Below are positions 8,596 through 17,435 of a DNA stretch of 64,000 nucleotides, in pieces (within the stretch, counting starts at the first letter, position 1; each line of letters opens with the position of its first letter). The notes under the pieces were generated by a model. It saw only the letters and a program-made list of their open reading frames with translations, had not been told where the DNA came from and searched no databases. A program made the translations under genes and the position numbers. This stretch comes from Burkholderiales bacterium 39-55-53 (lineage in GTDB: Bacteria; Pseudomonadota; Gammaproteobacteria; Burkholderiales; Burkholderiaceae_C). The stretch is taken from NCBI GenBank assembly GCA_002282445.1, contig NCJK01000005.1, positions 62,001-126,000 on the forward strand. The letters are read 5' to 3'.

Positions 8596-9339
8596 TTAAG
8601 CGTTTGTAGCTAATAGCTTCAACTCATCTTCACTGATCCAGCGCCATTGACCGGGCGCCAAGTTCTTTGGCAAAGGCATCGCGCCAATTTGCGAGCGATG
8701 CAAGCCCACCACCTTGTTACCCACCGCCGCCAACATGCGCTTGACTTGGTGGTACTTGCCTTCGGTCAGGGTCAAGCGCATGTGATGCTCAGACACTGCC
8801 ACGCAGGCTGCGGCTTTGACGGGCTTGGGTGAATCATCCAGCACCACGCCATCGAGCAGGCGTTGCACTTGTTTGTCGTCCAAGGGATCGTCGGTGGTGA
8901 CCTCGTACACCTTGGGCACATGGTGACGGGGCGAGCTCATGCGGTGGATCAGCGGGCCATCGTCGGTCAGCACCAACATGCCCGTGGTGTCTTGGTCCAA
9001 GCGACCTACCGCTTGCACACCTTGCACCGCACTTTTTTGTGGGCGGTAGCGCAAAGGTGGCGGCAGCAAGGTGTACATGCTGGGCCACGCAGAAGGTTTG
9101 TGTGAACACTCGTAGCCTGCGGGTTTGTGCAGAAGCACATAGGCTTTCGCGTGATAAGGCCACAGCACACCTTGCACTGAGTACTGCAGGCCTTCATGCA
9201 CGTCAACGTCTTCCAGCGCATCTTCACAGGTGACCAAGCCCTCGCCCAGATCGACCTGCACGTAGCCTTGTTGAATGAGTCCCGCGCAAATACGGCGCGT
9301 ACCAAAACCTTGGGAATACAAAATATCTTGCAATTGCAT
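8596..9339 (-). CDS. rsuA: 16S rRNA pseudouridine(516) synthase RsuA family
   Basis: A 247-residue pseudouridine synthase. An N-terminal S4-like RNA-binding segment (residues 1-60) is followed by the RsuA/RluB catalytic domain with GRLDQDTTGMLVLT, whose Asp is the catalytic residue. KLPSPGK-type binding residues appear as SSPRHHVPKVYEV, followed by LTEGKYHQVKRM. Length and motifs fit RsuA rather than the larger RluB. It acts in the cytoplasm on small-subunit rRNA. It is divergent from the hydrolase at 9365, with 25 bases between starts. Confidence 0.88.
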   Translation of the reverse strand: MQLQDILYSQGFGTRRICAGLIQQGYVQVDLGEGLVTCEDALEDVDVHEGLQYSVQGVLWPYHAKAYVLLHKPAGYECSHKPSAWPSMYTLLPPPLRYRPQKSAVQGVQAVGRLDQDTTGMLVLTDDGPLIHRMSSPRHHVPKVYEVTTDDPLDDKQVQRLLDGVVLDDSPKPVKAAACVAVSEHHMRLTLTEGKYHQVKRMLAAVGNKVVGLHRSQIGAMPLPKNLAPGQWRWISEDELKLLATNA

Positions 9340-9364
9340 GGCTCAATCGTAAACTGAACTCACT

Positions 9365-10231
9365 ATGAAACCCAGCTCACACTATTTGCAATGCCACGGC
9401 TTCAACATCCACTACACCGCATGGGGCGATACCTCTCTGCCCGTGGTGATTGCTTGGCACGGCTTAGCCCGCACAGGGCGCGACTTTGATGCCTTGGCCG
9501 AGCAACTGGCTGCACACTATCACGTCATTTGCCCAGACACCATTGGCCGAGGCCTCAGCCAATGGAGCGCGGCACCCAAAGGCGATTACAGCTTTGCCAC
9601 CTACGCCCGCATCACGCTTGACTTGATGGATGCACTACATATCGATAAAGCCCATTGGATTGGCACCTCGATGGGCGGCGCTTTGGGCTTGGTCTGTGCG
9701 GCAGCGTTAGAGTTACCCGCCTTCAAAGGCCGTATTCGCAGCTTGGTGCTCAACGACATCGCGCCTGAAATTTCGGTGGCTGCTGTTGAGCGCATCAAGG
9801 CGTATGCTGGCCAGCCACCTGCCTTTGACACCGTGCCTGAACTAGAGGCTTTTTTTCGCGCCGCCTATGCGCCATTCGGCCAGCAAACCGATGCGCAATG
9901 GACGCACCTGACCGAAACCTCCACCCGCCGCCTGCCCGATGGACGCGTGACACCGCACTACGACCCCAACATCACCCAGCAGTTTTTCCGCGAAGTACCC
10001 GAGTACCCGATGTGGAACGAGTACGACACGCTGGATATTCCTGTGATGGTGATGCGTGGCGCGAACTCAGATTTGATTTCCCCCGAAACCATCCAAGCCA
10101 TGCGCACACGTGGGCCTGGCGCAAAGGGCTTGCTGCGAACCGAAGAGATTGCGGGCTGCGGGCATGCACCAGCCTTGAACGTGCCAGAGCAATGGCAATT
10201 GGTGATGGATTTCTTGAAATCTGCCAACTGA
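9365..10231 (+). CDS. Alpha/beta-fold hydrolase
   Basis: A 288-residue soluble hydrolase. The nucleophile elbow GTSMGG lies near residue 99, the oxyanion region is AWHGLARTGRDF, an acid residue is likely in the MRGANSDLISPE region, and the catalytic His is in GCGHAPAL near the C-terminus. No signal peptide is seen. The family includes esterases, lactonases and C-C hydrolases; the substrate is not deducible. It is monocistronic and convergent with the GST gene, 42 bases away. Confidence 0.85.
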   Translation: MKPSSHYLQCHGFNIHYTAWGDTSLPVVIAWHGLARTGRDFDALAEQLAAHYHVICPDTIGRGLSQWSAAPKGDYSFATYARITLDLMDALHIDKAHWIGTSMGGALGLVCAAALELPAFKGRIRSLVLNDIAPEISVAAVERIKAYAGQPPAFDTVPELEAFFRAAYAPFGQQTDAQWTHLTETSTRRLPDGRVTPHYDPNITQQFFREVPEYPMWNEYDTLDIPVMVMRGANSDLISPETIQAMRTRGPGAKGLLRTEEIAGCGHAPALNVPEQWQLVMDFLKSAN

Positions 10232-10273
10232 GTGGCAATACCTGCGCGTGCCGAAGCGATTGATCATCCTTAT

Positions 10274-10915
10274 TTAGACTTGCGGCGACACCCACAACGG
10301 GTGTTTGTGCATCACCGCTAAGAATGCTTCTGAGTTTTCAAACGCCACTAACCACTTTGCCAATTGCGGCCAAGGCTGTGCCTCAAACCATGCTCGGTCG
10401 GTATGTGCGAACTGGCGCACAAACGGTGCAACACAGGCATCTAATAAACCCCACTTGTCACCTGCCAAAAACGACTGAGCTTGCAAAAGTGATTGCCAAC
10501 GCATCAGCATGTCAGTCGCTTGCGTGCGATGGTGTACCCCATCGGCCAAGCCAAAACGCTGCGGGTATTTGTAGCGGTCCAAATGGGCTTTGAATTCGCC
10601 ATCGTTCAAAGCAATGCCCTCGTGCGTCAACGCCCATGCCTCCGGCGTATTGGGCAACCACGCTTGTGGGTCGTTTAGTTGCAAAGCCCACAACATGATG
10701 TCCAGACTTTGCTCCAACACCTCCCCCGTTGGTAAACACAACACGGGCACCGTGCCTTTAGGAGACACGGCCAGCATCTCGGCAGGCTTGGCTTTTAAGG
10801 CCACTTCACGGTGCTCATAAGCGACGCCACTCACAAGCAAAGCCAAGCGTGCACGCATGGCGTAGGGGCAGCGTCGAAATGAATAAAGAACAGGGGTCAC
10901 GTCAGTTGCCAACAA
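10274..10915 (-). CDS. Glutathione S-transferase family protein
   Basis: A 213-residue cytoplasmic protein. The thioredoxin-like N-domain starts PVLYSFRRCPYAMRAR; the CPYA motif places the active residue as Cys, as in omega-like GSTs and YfcG/glutaredoxin-like members. The cis-Pro motif is GTVPVL, followed by EQSLDIMLW. The C-terminal half is helical, with LDACVAPFVRQFA. Substrate is unknown. It lies 11 bases downstream of the TRIC channel gene on the same strand, so cotranscription is likely. Confidence 0.87.
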   Translation of the reverse strand: MLATDVTPVLYSFRRCPYAMRARLALLVSGVAYEHREVALKAKPAEMLAVSPKGTVPVLCLPTGEVLEQSLDIMLWALQLNDPQAWLPNTPEAWALTHEGIALNDGEFKAHLDRYKYPQRFGLADGVHHRTQATDMLMRWQSLLQAQSFLAGDKWGLLDACVAPFVRQFAHTDRAWFEAQPWPQLAKWLVAFENSEAFLAVMHKHPLWVSPQV

Positions 10916-10926
10916 ACTGAACGCGT

Positions 10927-11574
10927 TCAGTCTTCAATCTTCCAAGTGGGTAAACGCCACTCGAAATGCAGCGCAGCCAATCGCAGCAACGTGACGCAAG
11001 CAGCACCAATGGCCACCACAAGATTGGGATCCAATTCCAAATAATGCAACACCACCACCACCCAGCCACCCGCAAATGCACACACCGCATATGGATGATG
11101 GTCATGAAATGCGGTGGGAATTTCGTTGCACACGATGTCACGTAACACGCCACCAAAGGTGGCGGTAATCACACCCATCAACACGCAAATGAGTGAAGGC
11201 ATATCCAGACCCAAAGCGATTTGCGTGCCGCTTGCGGCAAACAAACCCAAACCCAAAGCATCCGGCCATTGCATCGACTTCTCGGTGGGCTTGAAGTGCT
11301 TGGCGCGCATTAACAACATAGCAGCTAAGCACAAAGCCAGCACCGACCATACATACCAAGACTGCTCAATCCAAAACAGCGGGCGACGGTCCAACAACAC
11401 ATCGCGCAGAGTGCCGCCACCAAAGGCGGCCACAGAGGCCACAGCGCAAACACCCACGGCATCCAGCTTTTTGCGGGCAGCTTCCATCACCCCAGACAGG
11501 GCGAAGGCCACTGTGCCTGCGATCTCAATGCTTGTTTGCACCCCTGACAGGGTTTGCGTCGTCAAGACGTCCAT
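10927..11574 (-). CDS. Trimeric intracellular cation channel (TRIC/UPF0126) family protein
   Basis: With the ATG at 11574 (MDVLTTQTLSGV) the protein has 215 residues and seven hydrophobic segments. The duplicated glycine-rich signature of the family appears twice, as FGGGTLRDVL and FGGVLRDI, and each repeat is preceded by an ATFG/AAFG-type helix. An upstream in-frame start at 11658 would lie within the neighbouring coding region and is not needed. Prokaryotic TRIC proteins are trimeric monovalent-cation channels. It sits 13 bases after the SBP-like gene and before the GST gene. Confidence 0.85.
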   Translation of the reverse strand: MDVLTTQTLSGVQTSIEIAGTVAFALSGVMEAARKKLDAVGVCAVASVAAFGGGTLRDVLLDRRPLFWIEQSWYVWSVLALCLAAMLLMRAKHFKPTEKSMQWPDALGLGLFAASGTQIALGLDMPSLICVLMGVITATFGGVLRDIVCNEIPTAFHDHHPYAVCAFAGGWVVVVLHYLELDPNLVVAIGAACVTLLRLAALHFEWRLPTWKIED

Positions 11575-11587
11575 CAACCAAAACCTC

Positions 11588-12328
11588 TTAGCTAGCCAAA
11601 GGTGCAAGTGTCGCACCTTCAATGCGGTGACGCGCCATGGACTGCGCCACCACACCAAAGGCTTTCATATCTTCTACAAATTGATGCAAGTAAGTGGCTG
11701 CTTCATCGCCACGGCTCTTGGGCAGGCCCATGGCTTGAGAGATGACCATGAAGTGGCCAGGCAACATGCGCAGACCCGGAATGCGCGGTAACTCGGCTTC
11801 AAGCTGGGGCTTCACCCCCGCCGCCACGTCGTGACCATGCTCTAAAAAGTAGCTCACCACTTCGGGCGAGGTGGGGCTGCGCACGAGCTGAGCCTGTTTG
11901 ATTTCACGACTCAGGTACAAATCGTAAGCACTGCCCTTGCCCACCACCACGGTGTGTTGGGCTTGGTCGACCTCATCATTGCTTTGCAGCGGCGAGTCTT
12001 GCTTGACCAAGTATGCGCCTTCAATCAGCACATAGGGCGCGGTAAAGGCGATGGCCGCACCGCGCAGCGGGTCGATGGCAAAAAAACCCACATCGGCCTC
12101 CTCGCCCGAGACAGCCTCGACCGATTTACTGGCAGCCTCAAACACCACCAGCTTCAAAGGCACACCTAGGCGTTGCGCCAGCTGGGTGGCTAGGTCAATC
12201 GACACGCCTTCGGGCTCACCCGTCTCAGGGGGGCGGCGGGCCAAGATGGGGTTGCCCACGTTGATGGCGACGCGCAGTTCACCGGTGGGTGCGAAAGTGT
12301 TGGCAAGGGGTTGGATTGCATTGGTCAT
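11588..12328 (-). CDS. Solute-binding-protein family 3 domain protein lacking a signal peptide
   Basis: A 246-residue protein with a type II periplasmic-binding-protein fold (SBP_bac_3). Seen are GELRVAINVGNPILA, the GVSIDLATQLAQRLGV helix, ADVGFFAIDPLRG, IAFTAPYVLIEGAYLV and the hinge VVVGKGSAYDLYL. The N-terminus (MTNAIQPLANTFAPTG) has no hydrophobic core, so it looks cytoplasmic, which is unusual for the family. No ABC permease or ATPase is adjacent. It may be a ligand-binding or enzyme-like relative; the ligand is unknown. Confidence 0.78.
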   Translation of the reverse strand: MTNAIQPLANTFAPTGELRVAINVGNPILARRPPETGEPEGVSIDLATQLAQRLGVPLKLVVFEAASKSVEAVSGEEADVGFFAIDPLRGAAIAFTAPYVLIEGAYLVKQDSPLQSNDEVDQAQHTVVVGKGSAYDLYLSREIKQAQLVRSPTSPEVVSYFLEHGHDVAAGVKPQLEAELPRIPGLRMLPGHFMVISQAMGLPKSRGDEAATYLHQFVEDMKAFGVVAQSMARHRIEGATLAPLAS

Positions 12329-12335
12329 GCCCTAA

Positions 12336-12347
12336 TTTATGCATAAA
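12336..12347. promoter_or_regulatory. Palindrome between divergent genes
   Basis: TTTATGCATAAA is a perfect 12-base palindrome within the 53-base divergent intergenic region between the SBP-like gene and queE. It could be an operator or part of overlapping -10 elements. Nothing more can be said from sequence. Confidence 0.3.
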
Positions 12348-12381
12348 AAGGTGACACGTAACTTGCTGCGAAAATACGGGC

Positions 12382-13017
12382 ATGACATACAGCGTGAAAG
12401 AAATGTTCTACACCTTGCAAGGTGAAGGCGCCAATGCAGGGCAACCCGCCGTGTTTTGCCGTTTCGCCGGCTGCAACCTGTGGAGCGGCCGCGAAGAGGA
12501 CCGCAGCACGGCCATTTGCCAGTTCTGCGACACCGACTTTGTAGGCACGGATGGCACGCACGGCGGCAAGTTTGACAACGCCCAAAACTTAGCTAAGGCC
12601 ATTGCAGGCTTCTGGCCCGACAGCGACACCGAGCACCGTTTTGTGGTGCTGACTGGGGGCGAGCCCTTGCTTCAAGTGGACGAGGCTTTGGTCGAAGCCC
12701 TGCACGCCTTCGGCTTCACCATTGCGGTGGAAACCAACGGCACGGTGCTGCCGCCCAAAGGCATTGACTGGCTGTGCATGAGCCCCAAGGCCGGTAGCCA
12801 GCGCGTGGTGGAAACAGGACAAGAGCTCAAATTGGTCTTTCCGCAAGTGGGCGCCGAACCCGCGCTGTATGAAGCTTTGAATTTTGAAAATTTTTACTTG
12901 CAGCCCATGGACGGACCCAACGCTGCTGCCAACACCGCAGCAGCCGTGGCTTATTGCCAAGCGAATCCCCGCTGGCGTCTGAGCGTGCAAACCCATAAGT
13001 TGATTGGCATCCGATGA
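12382..13017 (+). CDS. queE: 7-carboxy-7-deazaguanine synthase QueE (Burkholderia type)
   Basis: A 211-residue radical SAM enzyme that contracts 6-carboxy-tetrahydropterin to 7-carboxy-7-deazaguanine in queuosine synthesis. The cluster-binding cysteines follow a CX14CX2C spacing (C at CNLW, then CQFC) rather than CX3CX2C, as known for the Burkholderia multivorans enzyme. The substrate and SAM motifs include YTLQGEGANAGQP near the N-terminus, LTGGEPLLQ and ETNGT. The C-terminus has the LQP(M/L)DG motif. It overlaps queD by four bases (ATGA), and the two act consecutively in the pathway. Confidence 0.95.
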   Translation: MTYSVKEMFYTLQGEGANAGQPAVFCRFAGCNLWSGREEDRSTAICQFCDTDFVGTDGTHGGKFDNAQNLAKAIAGFWPDSDTEHRFVVLTGGEPLLQVDEALVEALHAFGFTIAVETNGTVLPPKGIDWLCMSPKAGSQRVVETGQELKLVFPQVGAEPALYEALNFENFYLQPMDGPNAAANTAAAVAYCQANPRWRLSVQTHKLIGIR

Positions 13018-13385
13018 CATACGAACTCAGCCAGCGCTTCTACTTTGAAGCCGCACACACCCTGCGCCGCAAAATTGATGCCGAAGGCAGCTTGCGCATC
13101 CACGGCCACACGTATCACGCCGAAGTGACCATTGCAGGCAAGCCAGACCCTGAATCCGGCATGATGATGGACCTTGGCTTTTTGCGCCAAGAAGTTGAAA
13201 AAGTGCGTGAAAAGCTCGACCACCATTTCTTGGACGAAGTGCCAGGCCTCGGCCCCGCCACGCTAGAGAACCTGTGTGCATTTATCTACAACGACCTCAA
13301 AAGCACGTTGCCCAACATCCACCGCATCAAAATTGAGCGCCCCGCCAGTGGCGACACCTGTTGTTTACTCCCTAACGAAAGCTAA
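13014..13385 (+). CDS. queD: 6-carboxytetrahydropterin synthase QueD-like protein with Ser in place of the usual Cys
   Basis: A 123-residue PTPS-family protein. Zinc ligands are visible as His in FEAAHTL and the two His of RIHGHTYH; DHHFLDEV carries the catalytic Asp/His pair, and KIERPASGD holds the C-terminal Glu. In classical QueD the motif is CxxxHGH; here it reads SLRIHGH, so the catalytic Cys position is Ser. Two cysteines occur near the C-terminus (DTCCLLP). Overlap with queE makes the pathway assignment strong despite the missing residue. It produces, or once produced, the QueE substrate from dihydroneopterin triphosphate. Confidence 0.87.
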   Translation: MTYELSQRFYFEAAHTLRRKIDAEGSLRIHGHTYHAEVTIAGKPDPESGMMMDLGFLRQEVEKVREKLDHHFLDEVPGLGPATLENLCAFIYNDLKSTLPNIHRIKIERPASGDTCCLLPNES

Positions 13386-13387
13386 CT

Positions 13388-14083
13388 ATGTCCATCAAAG
13401 CTGTTGTGTTCGATGCCTATGGCACGCTGTTTGACGTGTATTCCATTGGTGCTTTGGCAGAGCAGCTGTATCCCGGCCAAGGCGCAGCCATCTCGGTGCT
13501 GTGGCGTGACAAGCAAATTGACTACACGCGGCTCATCACCATGTCTGACCCGCACCGCGCAGAAGGCAGCCGCTACTACCAATCGTTTTGGGACATCACG
13601 CGCAGCGCCCTGCTCTACACGCTGGAACGTTTCAAACTAGAAGCCAAGCCTGAACATGTCGAGGCACTGATGGGGCAGTACGCCAAGCTCACGCCCTTCG
13701 CTGAAAACTTGGGCGTGTTGCAAAGCCTGAAAGAGCGTGGCATCACCACCGCCATTTTGTCGAACGGCAGCCCTGAGATGCTCAACACAGCCGTATCTAG
13801 TGCGGGTATGCATGATGTGATTGACCACGTCATCTCGGTTGACCCAATTCGCCTGTTCAAAACATCGCCTGAATCGTATGGTTTGGTTCAACAGACCATT
13901 CCCGCGGAGAAGGAAGACATATTGTTTGTCTCCAGCAATGCTTGGGATGCTCTCGGTGCAACATGGTTTGGTTTCACCACGCTGTGGATCAACCGCCAAC
14001 ATTTACCTTTCGAAACGGTTGGCCCTACGCCCTCGTACACCGGCCATGACCTCACGCGCGTATTGGACATGTTCAACCACTGA
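13388..14083 (+). CDS. Haloacid dehalogenase, type II
   Basis: A 231-residue HAD-superfamily protein of the L-2-haloacid dehalogenase type. Motif I is FDAYGTLFDVYS with the nucleophile Asp, motif II is LSNGSPEML, motif III has KTSPESY, and motif IV is VSSNAWDALGA. The FDAYGTLFDV form and SSNxWD are hallmarks of 2-haloacid dehalogenases, which hydrolyse short 2-haloalkanoic acids. It follows queD by two bases and overlaps the S4 gene by one base (TGATG), so it is in the same transcript; the metabolic link with its neighbours is unclear. Confidence 0.87.
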   Translation: MSIKAVVFDAYGTLFDVYSIGALAEQLYPGQGAAISVLWRDKQIDYTRLITMSDPHRAEGSRYYQSFWDITRSALLYTLERFKLEAKPEHVEALMGQYAKLTPFAENLGVLQSLKERGITTAILSNGSPEMLNTAVSSAGMHDVIDHVISVDPIRLFKTSPESYGLVQQTIPAEKEDILFVSSNAWDALGATWFGFTTLWINRQHLPFETVGPTPSYTGHDLTRVLDMFNH

Positions 14084-14487
14084 TGGACAGTCTGCGCATC
14101 GACAAGTGGCTGTGGGCCGCACGCTTCTACAAAACACGCAGCCTCGCGTGTGATGAAGTGACCAAACACCGCGTGCAAATCAACGGCCAAGATGTCAAGC
14201 CTGCACGCGAAGTGAAAGTGGGGGACACCCTCACGGTGCGCCAAGGCAACATCACTAAAACTGTTCAAGTCAAAGGCATCAGCGCCGCACGTGGCCCCGC
14301 GCCCCTGGCGCAACAGCTGTACGAAGAAACGCCAGAGAGCATCGCTTTGCGCGCCAAACTGGCTGAACAAAACCGCATGGCGGCAGAACCTGCACACAGC
14401 ATTGAGCATGGCCGCCCCACCAAGCGCGACCGTCGCCAAATCGAACACGCATGGAACGAGCGCTGGAGCGCGAGTACCGACCACTAA
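14083..14487 (+). CDS. hslR: RNA-binding S4 domain protein, Hsp15 (HslR) type
   Basis: A 134-residue basic protein. The S4 domain is at the N-terminus: [15 protein letters not shown], then [25 protein letters not shown] split over the beta-rich part. The C-terminal tail is rich in Arg/Lys ([14 protein letters not shown]), as in Hsp15, which binds free 50S subunits carrying a nascent chain after heat shock. It starts at the stop of the dehalogenase gene and precedes yebC by 32 bases. Confidence 0.85.
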   Translation: MDSLRIDKWLWAARFYKTRSLACDEVTKHRVQINGQDVKPAREVKVGDTLTVRQGNITKTVQVKGISAARGPAPLAQQLYEETPESIALRAKLAEQNRMAAEPAHSIEHGRPTKRDRRQIEHAWNERWSASTDH

Positions 14488-14519
14488 ACACCCAATACAA
14501 AACTCAAAGGAACACACAC

Positions 14520-15230
14520 ATGGGCGCTCAATGGAAAGCCAAAGGCAAAGACTTAGCCGCCAACGCCAAAGGCCGCATGTTCGGCAAGCTCGCCAAGGAC
14601 ATCATGGTGGCTGCACGCAATGGCGCGGATCCAGCTGCTAACTCACGTTTGCGCATGGTGATGGAGCAAGCCCGCAAGGTGTCCATGCCCAAAGACACAC
14701 TGGACCGCGCCATCAAAAAAGGGGCTGGCCTCACAGGCGAGTCGGTTCAATTTGAACGTGTGATTTACGAAGGCTACGCACCGCACCAAGTGGCAGTGAT
14801 GGTCGAGTGCTTAACCGACAACGTCAACCGCACAGCACCTGAAATGCGCGTGTTGTTTCGCAAAGGCCAGCTCGGCACATCGGGCTCTGTGTCATGGGAC
14901 TTTGACCACATCGGTTTGATTGAAGCCGAACCCACCGCCCCAGATGCAGACCCTGAAGTAGCCGCGATCGAAGCCGGTGCGCAAGACTTTGAAGCGGGTG
15001 ACGAAGGTACATCCGTGTTCATCACCGAACCCACTGACCTAGACTTAGTGAGCCGAGCCCTGCCCGCGCATGGTTTCAATGTGCTGTCGGCCAAGCTTGG
15101 CTACAAGCCTAAGAACCCTGTCGACCCCGCCAACCTGAGCCCAGAAGCATTGGAAGAAGTCGAAGCCTTCCTCTCTGCGATTGACGACAACGACGATGTG
15201 CAAAACGTTTATGTGGGCCTGGTGAGCTAA
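14520..15230 (+). CDS. YebC/PmpR family protein
   Basis: A 236-residue protein starting at the ATG at 14520 ([19 protein letters not shown]), preceded by AAAGGA. It has the three-domain layout of the family: a basic helical N-terminus, [12 protein letters not shown], then [19 protein letters not shown] and [12 protein letters not shown]. Members have been described as DNA-binding transcriptional regulators and, more recently for some, as translation factors relieving polyproline stalling. A longer frame reaching back to 14451 lies inside the S4 gene and lacks support. Confidence 0.92.
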   Translation: MGAQWKAKGKDLAANAKGRMFGKLAKDIMVAARNGADPAANSRLRMVMEQARKVSMPKDTLDRAIKKGAGLTGESVQFERVIYEGYAPHQVAVMVECLTDNVNRTAPEMRVLFRKGQLGTSGSVSWDFDHIGLIEAEPTAPDADPEVAAIEAGAQDFEAGDEGTSVFITEPTDLDLVSRALPAHGFNVLSAKLGYKPKNPVDPANLSPEALEEVEAFLSAIDDNDDVQNVYVGLVS

Positions 15231-15238
15231 CTTTCTGC

Positions 15239-16510
15239 ATGACCGTTTCTATTAAAAGCGCTCGAGGTGCGACTGGCATTTTGGGTATTGACTTCGGCAC
15301 GTCTAACTCAGCCATCGCTTGGGCGTCAGCCCAAAGTACTGCACAACTCATTCCCTTAGAGGGCAAGGCTCTGGCCATGCCCACTGCCGTGTTTTACAAC
15401 GCCGAAGAAGGCAGCACACACTTTGGCCGCGAAGCCATCACCCATTACCTAGAAGGCACTGAGGGCCGCTTGATGCGATCACTCAAAAGCTTGCTGGGCA
15501 GCCCGCTGCTGATGGAGACCACCGTCATCAACAACCAATTGGTGAACTTCTCCGACATCATCACCACCTACTTGGCCGAGTTACGCAAACGTGCCGCACA
15601 ACACCTTGGGGCAGCGCCCACGCATGTGGTGATGGGTCGCCCCGTGCACTTTGTGGATGACGATGCCAAGCGTGATGCGCAGGCTGAAAGTTCGTTGCGC
15701 CAAGCGGCTGAAGCTGTGGGCTTCACAGACATCGCATTTCAATTCGAACCCATTGCAGCTGCGTTGGATTATGAACAACGTCTCACGCGTGAAACCACCG
15801 TGCTGGTGGCCGACATTGGCGGCGGCACTTCAGACTTCACCGTCGTGCGGTTAGGGCCTGAACGCATGCACCAAACCAACCGTGCGGATGATGTCTTGGC
15901 AACCACCGGCGTTCATATCGGCGGTACAGACTTTGACCAAAAGCTGAGCCTAGGCCAAGTCATGCCCTTGTTGGGCTATGGCCACCTCGGCCCCGACACC
16001 CGCGAAGTTCCCAACCGCGTATTTTTTGACTTGGCCACCTGGCACTTGATCAACTGGCAATACCAGCCCAAAGCGATGGCGCAAGCCAAAGCCTTGCAAA
16101 CCAACTACACCGACACGCGCTTGCATGACCGATTGATGCGCGTGTTGACCGAACGCTTCGGCCACCATATGGCACACGATGTGGAAGCGGCCAAAATTCG
16201 TTGCTCACAAACCAACAGCGACACTACCATTGACTTGTCTTATCTTGATGCCCACTTGGCCGCATCACTCAGCACCGAGGATCTGAACACGCACTTGTCA
16301 CAGTTGCTAGCAAACACTGTGGCGTGCGCACGCGAATGCGTTGAACTTGCCGAACTCAAAAACGGTAAGCCTGATGCCATTTATCTAACGGGTGGCTCAT
16401 CAGCGTTGCGCACATTCCAAGAAGCACTGCAAGCGGAGTTTGCGGGTGTGCCATTGGTTGAAGGCGATTTATTTGGGGGCGTCGCATCAGGATTGACGAG
16501 GATATTTTGA
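15239..16510 (+). CDS. Hsp70 family protein (YegD-like, no substrate domain)
   Basis: A 423-residue actin-like ATPase. Phosphate-binding motifs are visible: GIDFGTSNSAIAW near residue 17, VADIGGGTSDFTVVRLG near residue 185 and YLTGGSSALRTF near residue 385. It ends after the nucleotide-binding domain, so it lacks the peptide-binding domain of DnaK, as in YegD. It is therefore unlikely to be a classical chaperone; its substrate is unknown. It follows yebC by eight bases and is one base from the spermidine-synthase-like gene, so all are likely on one transcript. Confidence 0.85.
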   Translation: MTVSIKSARGATGILGIDFGTSNSAIAWASAQSTAQLIPLEGKALAMPTAVFYNAEEGSTHFGREAITHYLEGTEGRLMRSLKSLLGSPLLMETTVINNQLVNFSDIITTYLAELRKRAAQHLGAAPTHVVMGRPVHFVDDDAKRDAQAESSLRQAAEAVGFTDIAFQFEPIAAALDYEQRLTRETTVLVADIGGGTSDFTVVRLGPERMHQTNRADDVLATTGVHIGGTDFDQKLSLGQVMPLLGYGHLGPDTREVPNRVFFDLATWHLINWQYQPKAMAQAKALQTNYTDTRLHDRLMRVLTERFGHHMAHDVEAAKIRCSQTNSDTTIDLSYLDAHLAASLSTEDLNTHLSQLLANTVACARECVELAELKNGKPDAIYLTGGSSALRTFQEALQAEFAGVPLVEGDLFGGVASGLTRIF

Positions 16511-16511
16511 T

Positions 16512-17414
16512 ATGGATAAATTTAATATTCTCGACTTCACTTCTTCTCTTTCAATCATTGATATAGCCTTGGCCTTGTTCGCTTGCATTCTGGCTGCATT
16601 AGTAGGTATGGTGATGGCAAGAAAACAAGCGCGTGCGTACAGCAACAGTGACACGCCTAGCCCATCCACACCAAATAACGATCAATGGCCAGTTGTGACC
16701 TTCACCAACTTCGGCGACATGCGCTTTTTACATTTGGGGACACCTGCGGTGCAAGGATCGATGAAGATCAGCAAGCCATTTGACATTCACCTTGAGTACT
16801 TGCAACGCATGATGGCTTGGTTGTTATTTACTAAGATTTGCCAAGTTAAAAACATGCACGCCATGCAACTGGGCTTGGGCGCAGCCTCATTGACCAAGTT
16901 TTGCCGCCATCATCTAGACATGCAAACGACGGTGGTTGAGTTGAACCCTCAAGTGATTGACACATGCAGACGCTGGTTCAAATTGCCAGAAAACAGCGCC
17001 AAGCTCAATGTCGTTTTGGGTGATGCAGGCGAGGCTGCCGCACAAACTCAATGGCAAGGAAAAGTCGATGCTCTGCAAGTCGACCTCTACGACCAAGAGG
17101 CGGCACAACCCGCCATTGATAGCGAAGAGTTTTATCGCAATTGCCGAAGCATGCTCACAGATCAAGGCTGCATGACGGTCAATTTATTTGGCCATGACAT
17201 GAGCTACCCAGCAAGCCTGCAAAAAATCAAGACGGCTTTTGGTGACGATGCAGTTTGGGCATTCAAGCCTACGACCGCAGGCAACACCATCGTGATGGCG
17301 TTTCGCACGCCTCGCACGTTTGAGCGAGACATGCTGCAACAACAAGCACAAGCCATACAAGGGCGCTGGCCCTTACCTGCCACGAAGTGGCTAAAGGCCT
17401 TGGCGCCTGCTTAG
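16512..17414 (+). CDS. Membrane-anchored spermidine-synthase-like methyltransferase-fold protein
   Basis: A 300-residue protein. Residues 13-38 form a hydrophobic anchor (IIDIALALFACILAALVGMV) ending in basic residues. From about residue 60 a spermidine synthase-like Rossmann fold follows: MQLGLGAASLTKFC aligns with the SAM-type glycine loop, VVELNPQVID with the acidic beta-2 end, and VDLYDQEA with the catalytic region. The GGGDG motif of true spermidine synthases is absent, so polyamine synthesis is doubtful. Similar proteins are often annotated as spermidine synthase. The start is one base after the Hsp70-like stop. Confidence 0.7.
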   Translation: MDKFNILDFTSSLSIIDIALALFACILAALVGMVMARKQARAYSNSDTPSPSTPNNDQWPVVTFTNFGDMRFLHLGTPAVQGSMKISKPFDIHLEYLQRMMAWLLFTKICQVKNMHAMQLGLGAASLTKFCRHHLDMQTTVVELNPQVIDTCRRWFKLPENSAKLNVVLGDAGEAAAQTQWQGKVDALQVDLYDQEAAQPAIDSEEFYRNCRSMLTDQGCMTVNLFGHDMSYPASLQKIKTAFGDDAVWAFKPTTAGNTIVMAFRTPRTFERDMLQQQAQAIQGRWPLPATKWLKALAPA

Positions 17415-17435
17415 AAAAACGCAATCTGAAGGAAG

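Noticed and set aside
12329..12381. preQ1 riboswitch upstream of queE
   Set aside because: The gap is only 53 bases and shows a palindrome but no pseudoknot-like aptamer.
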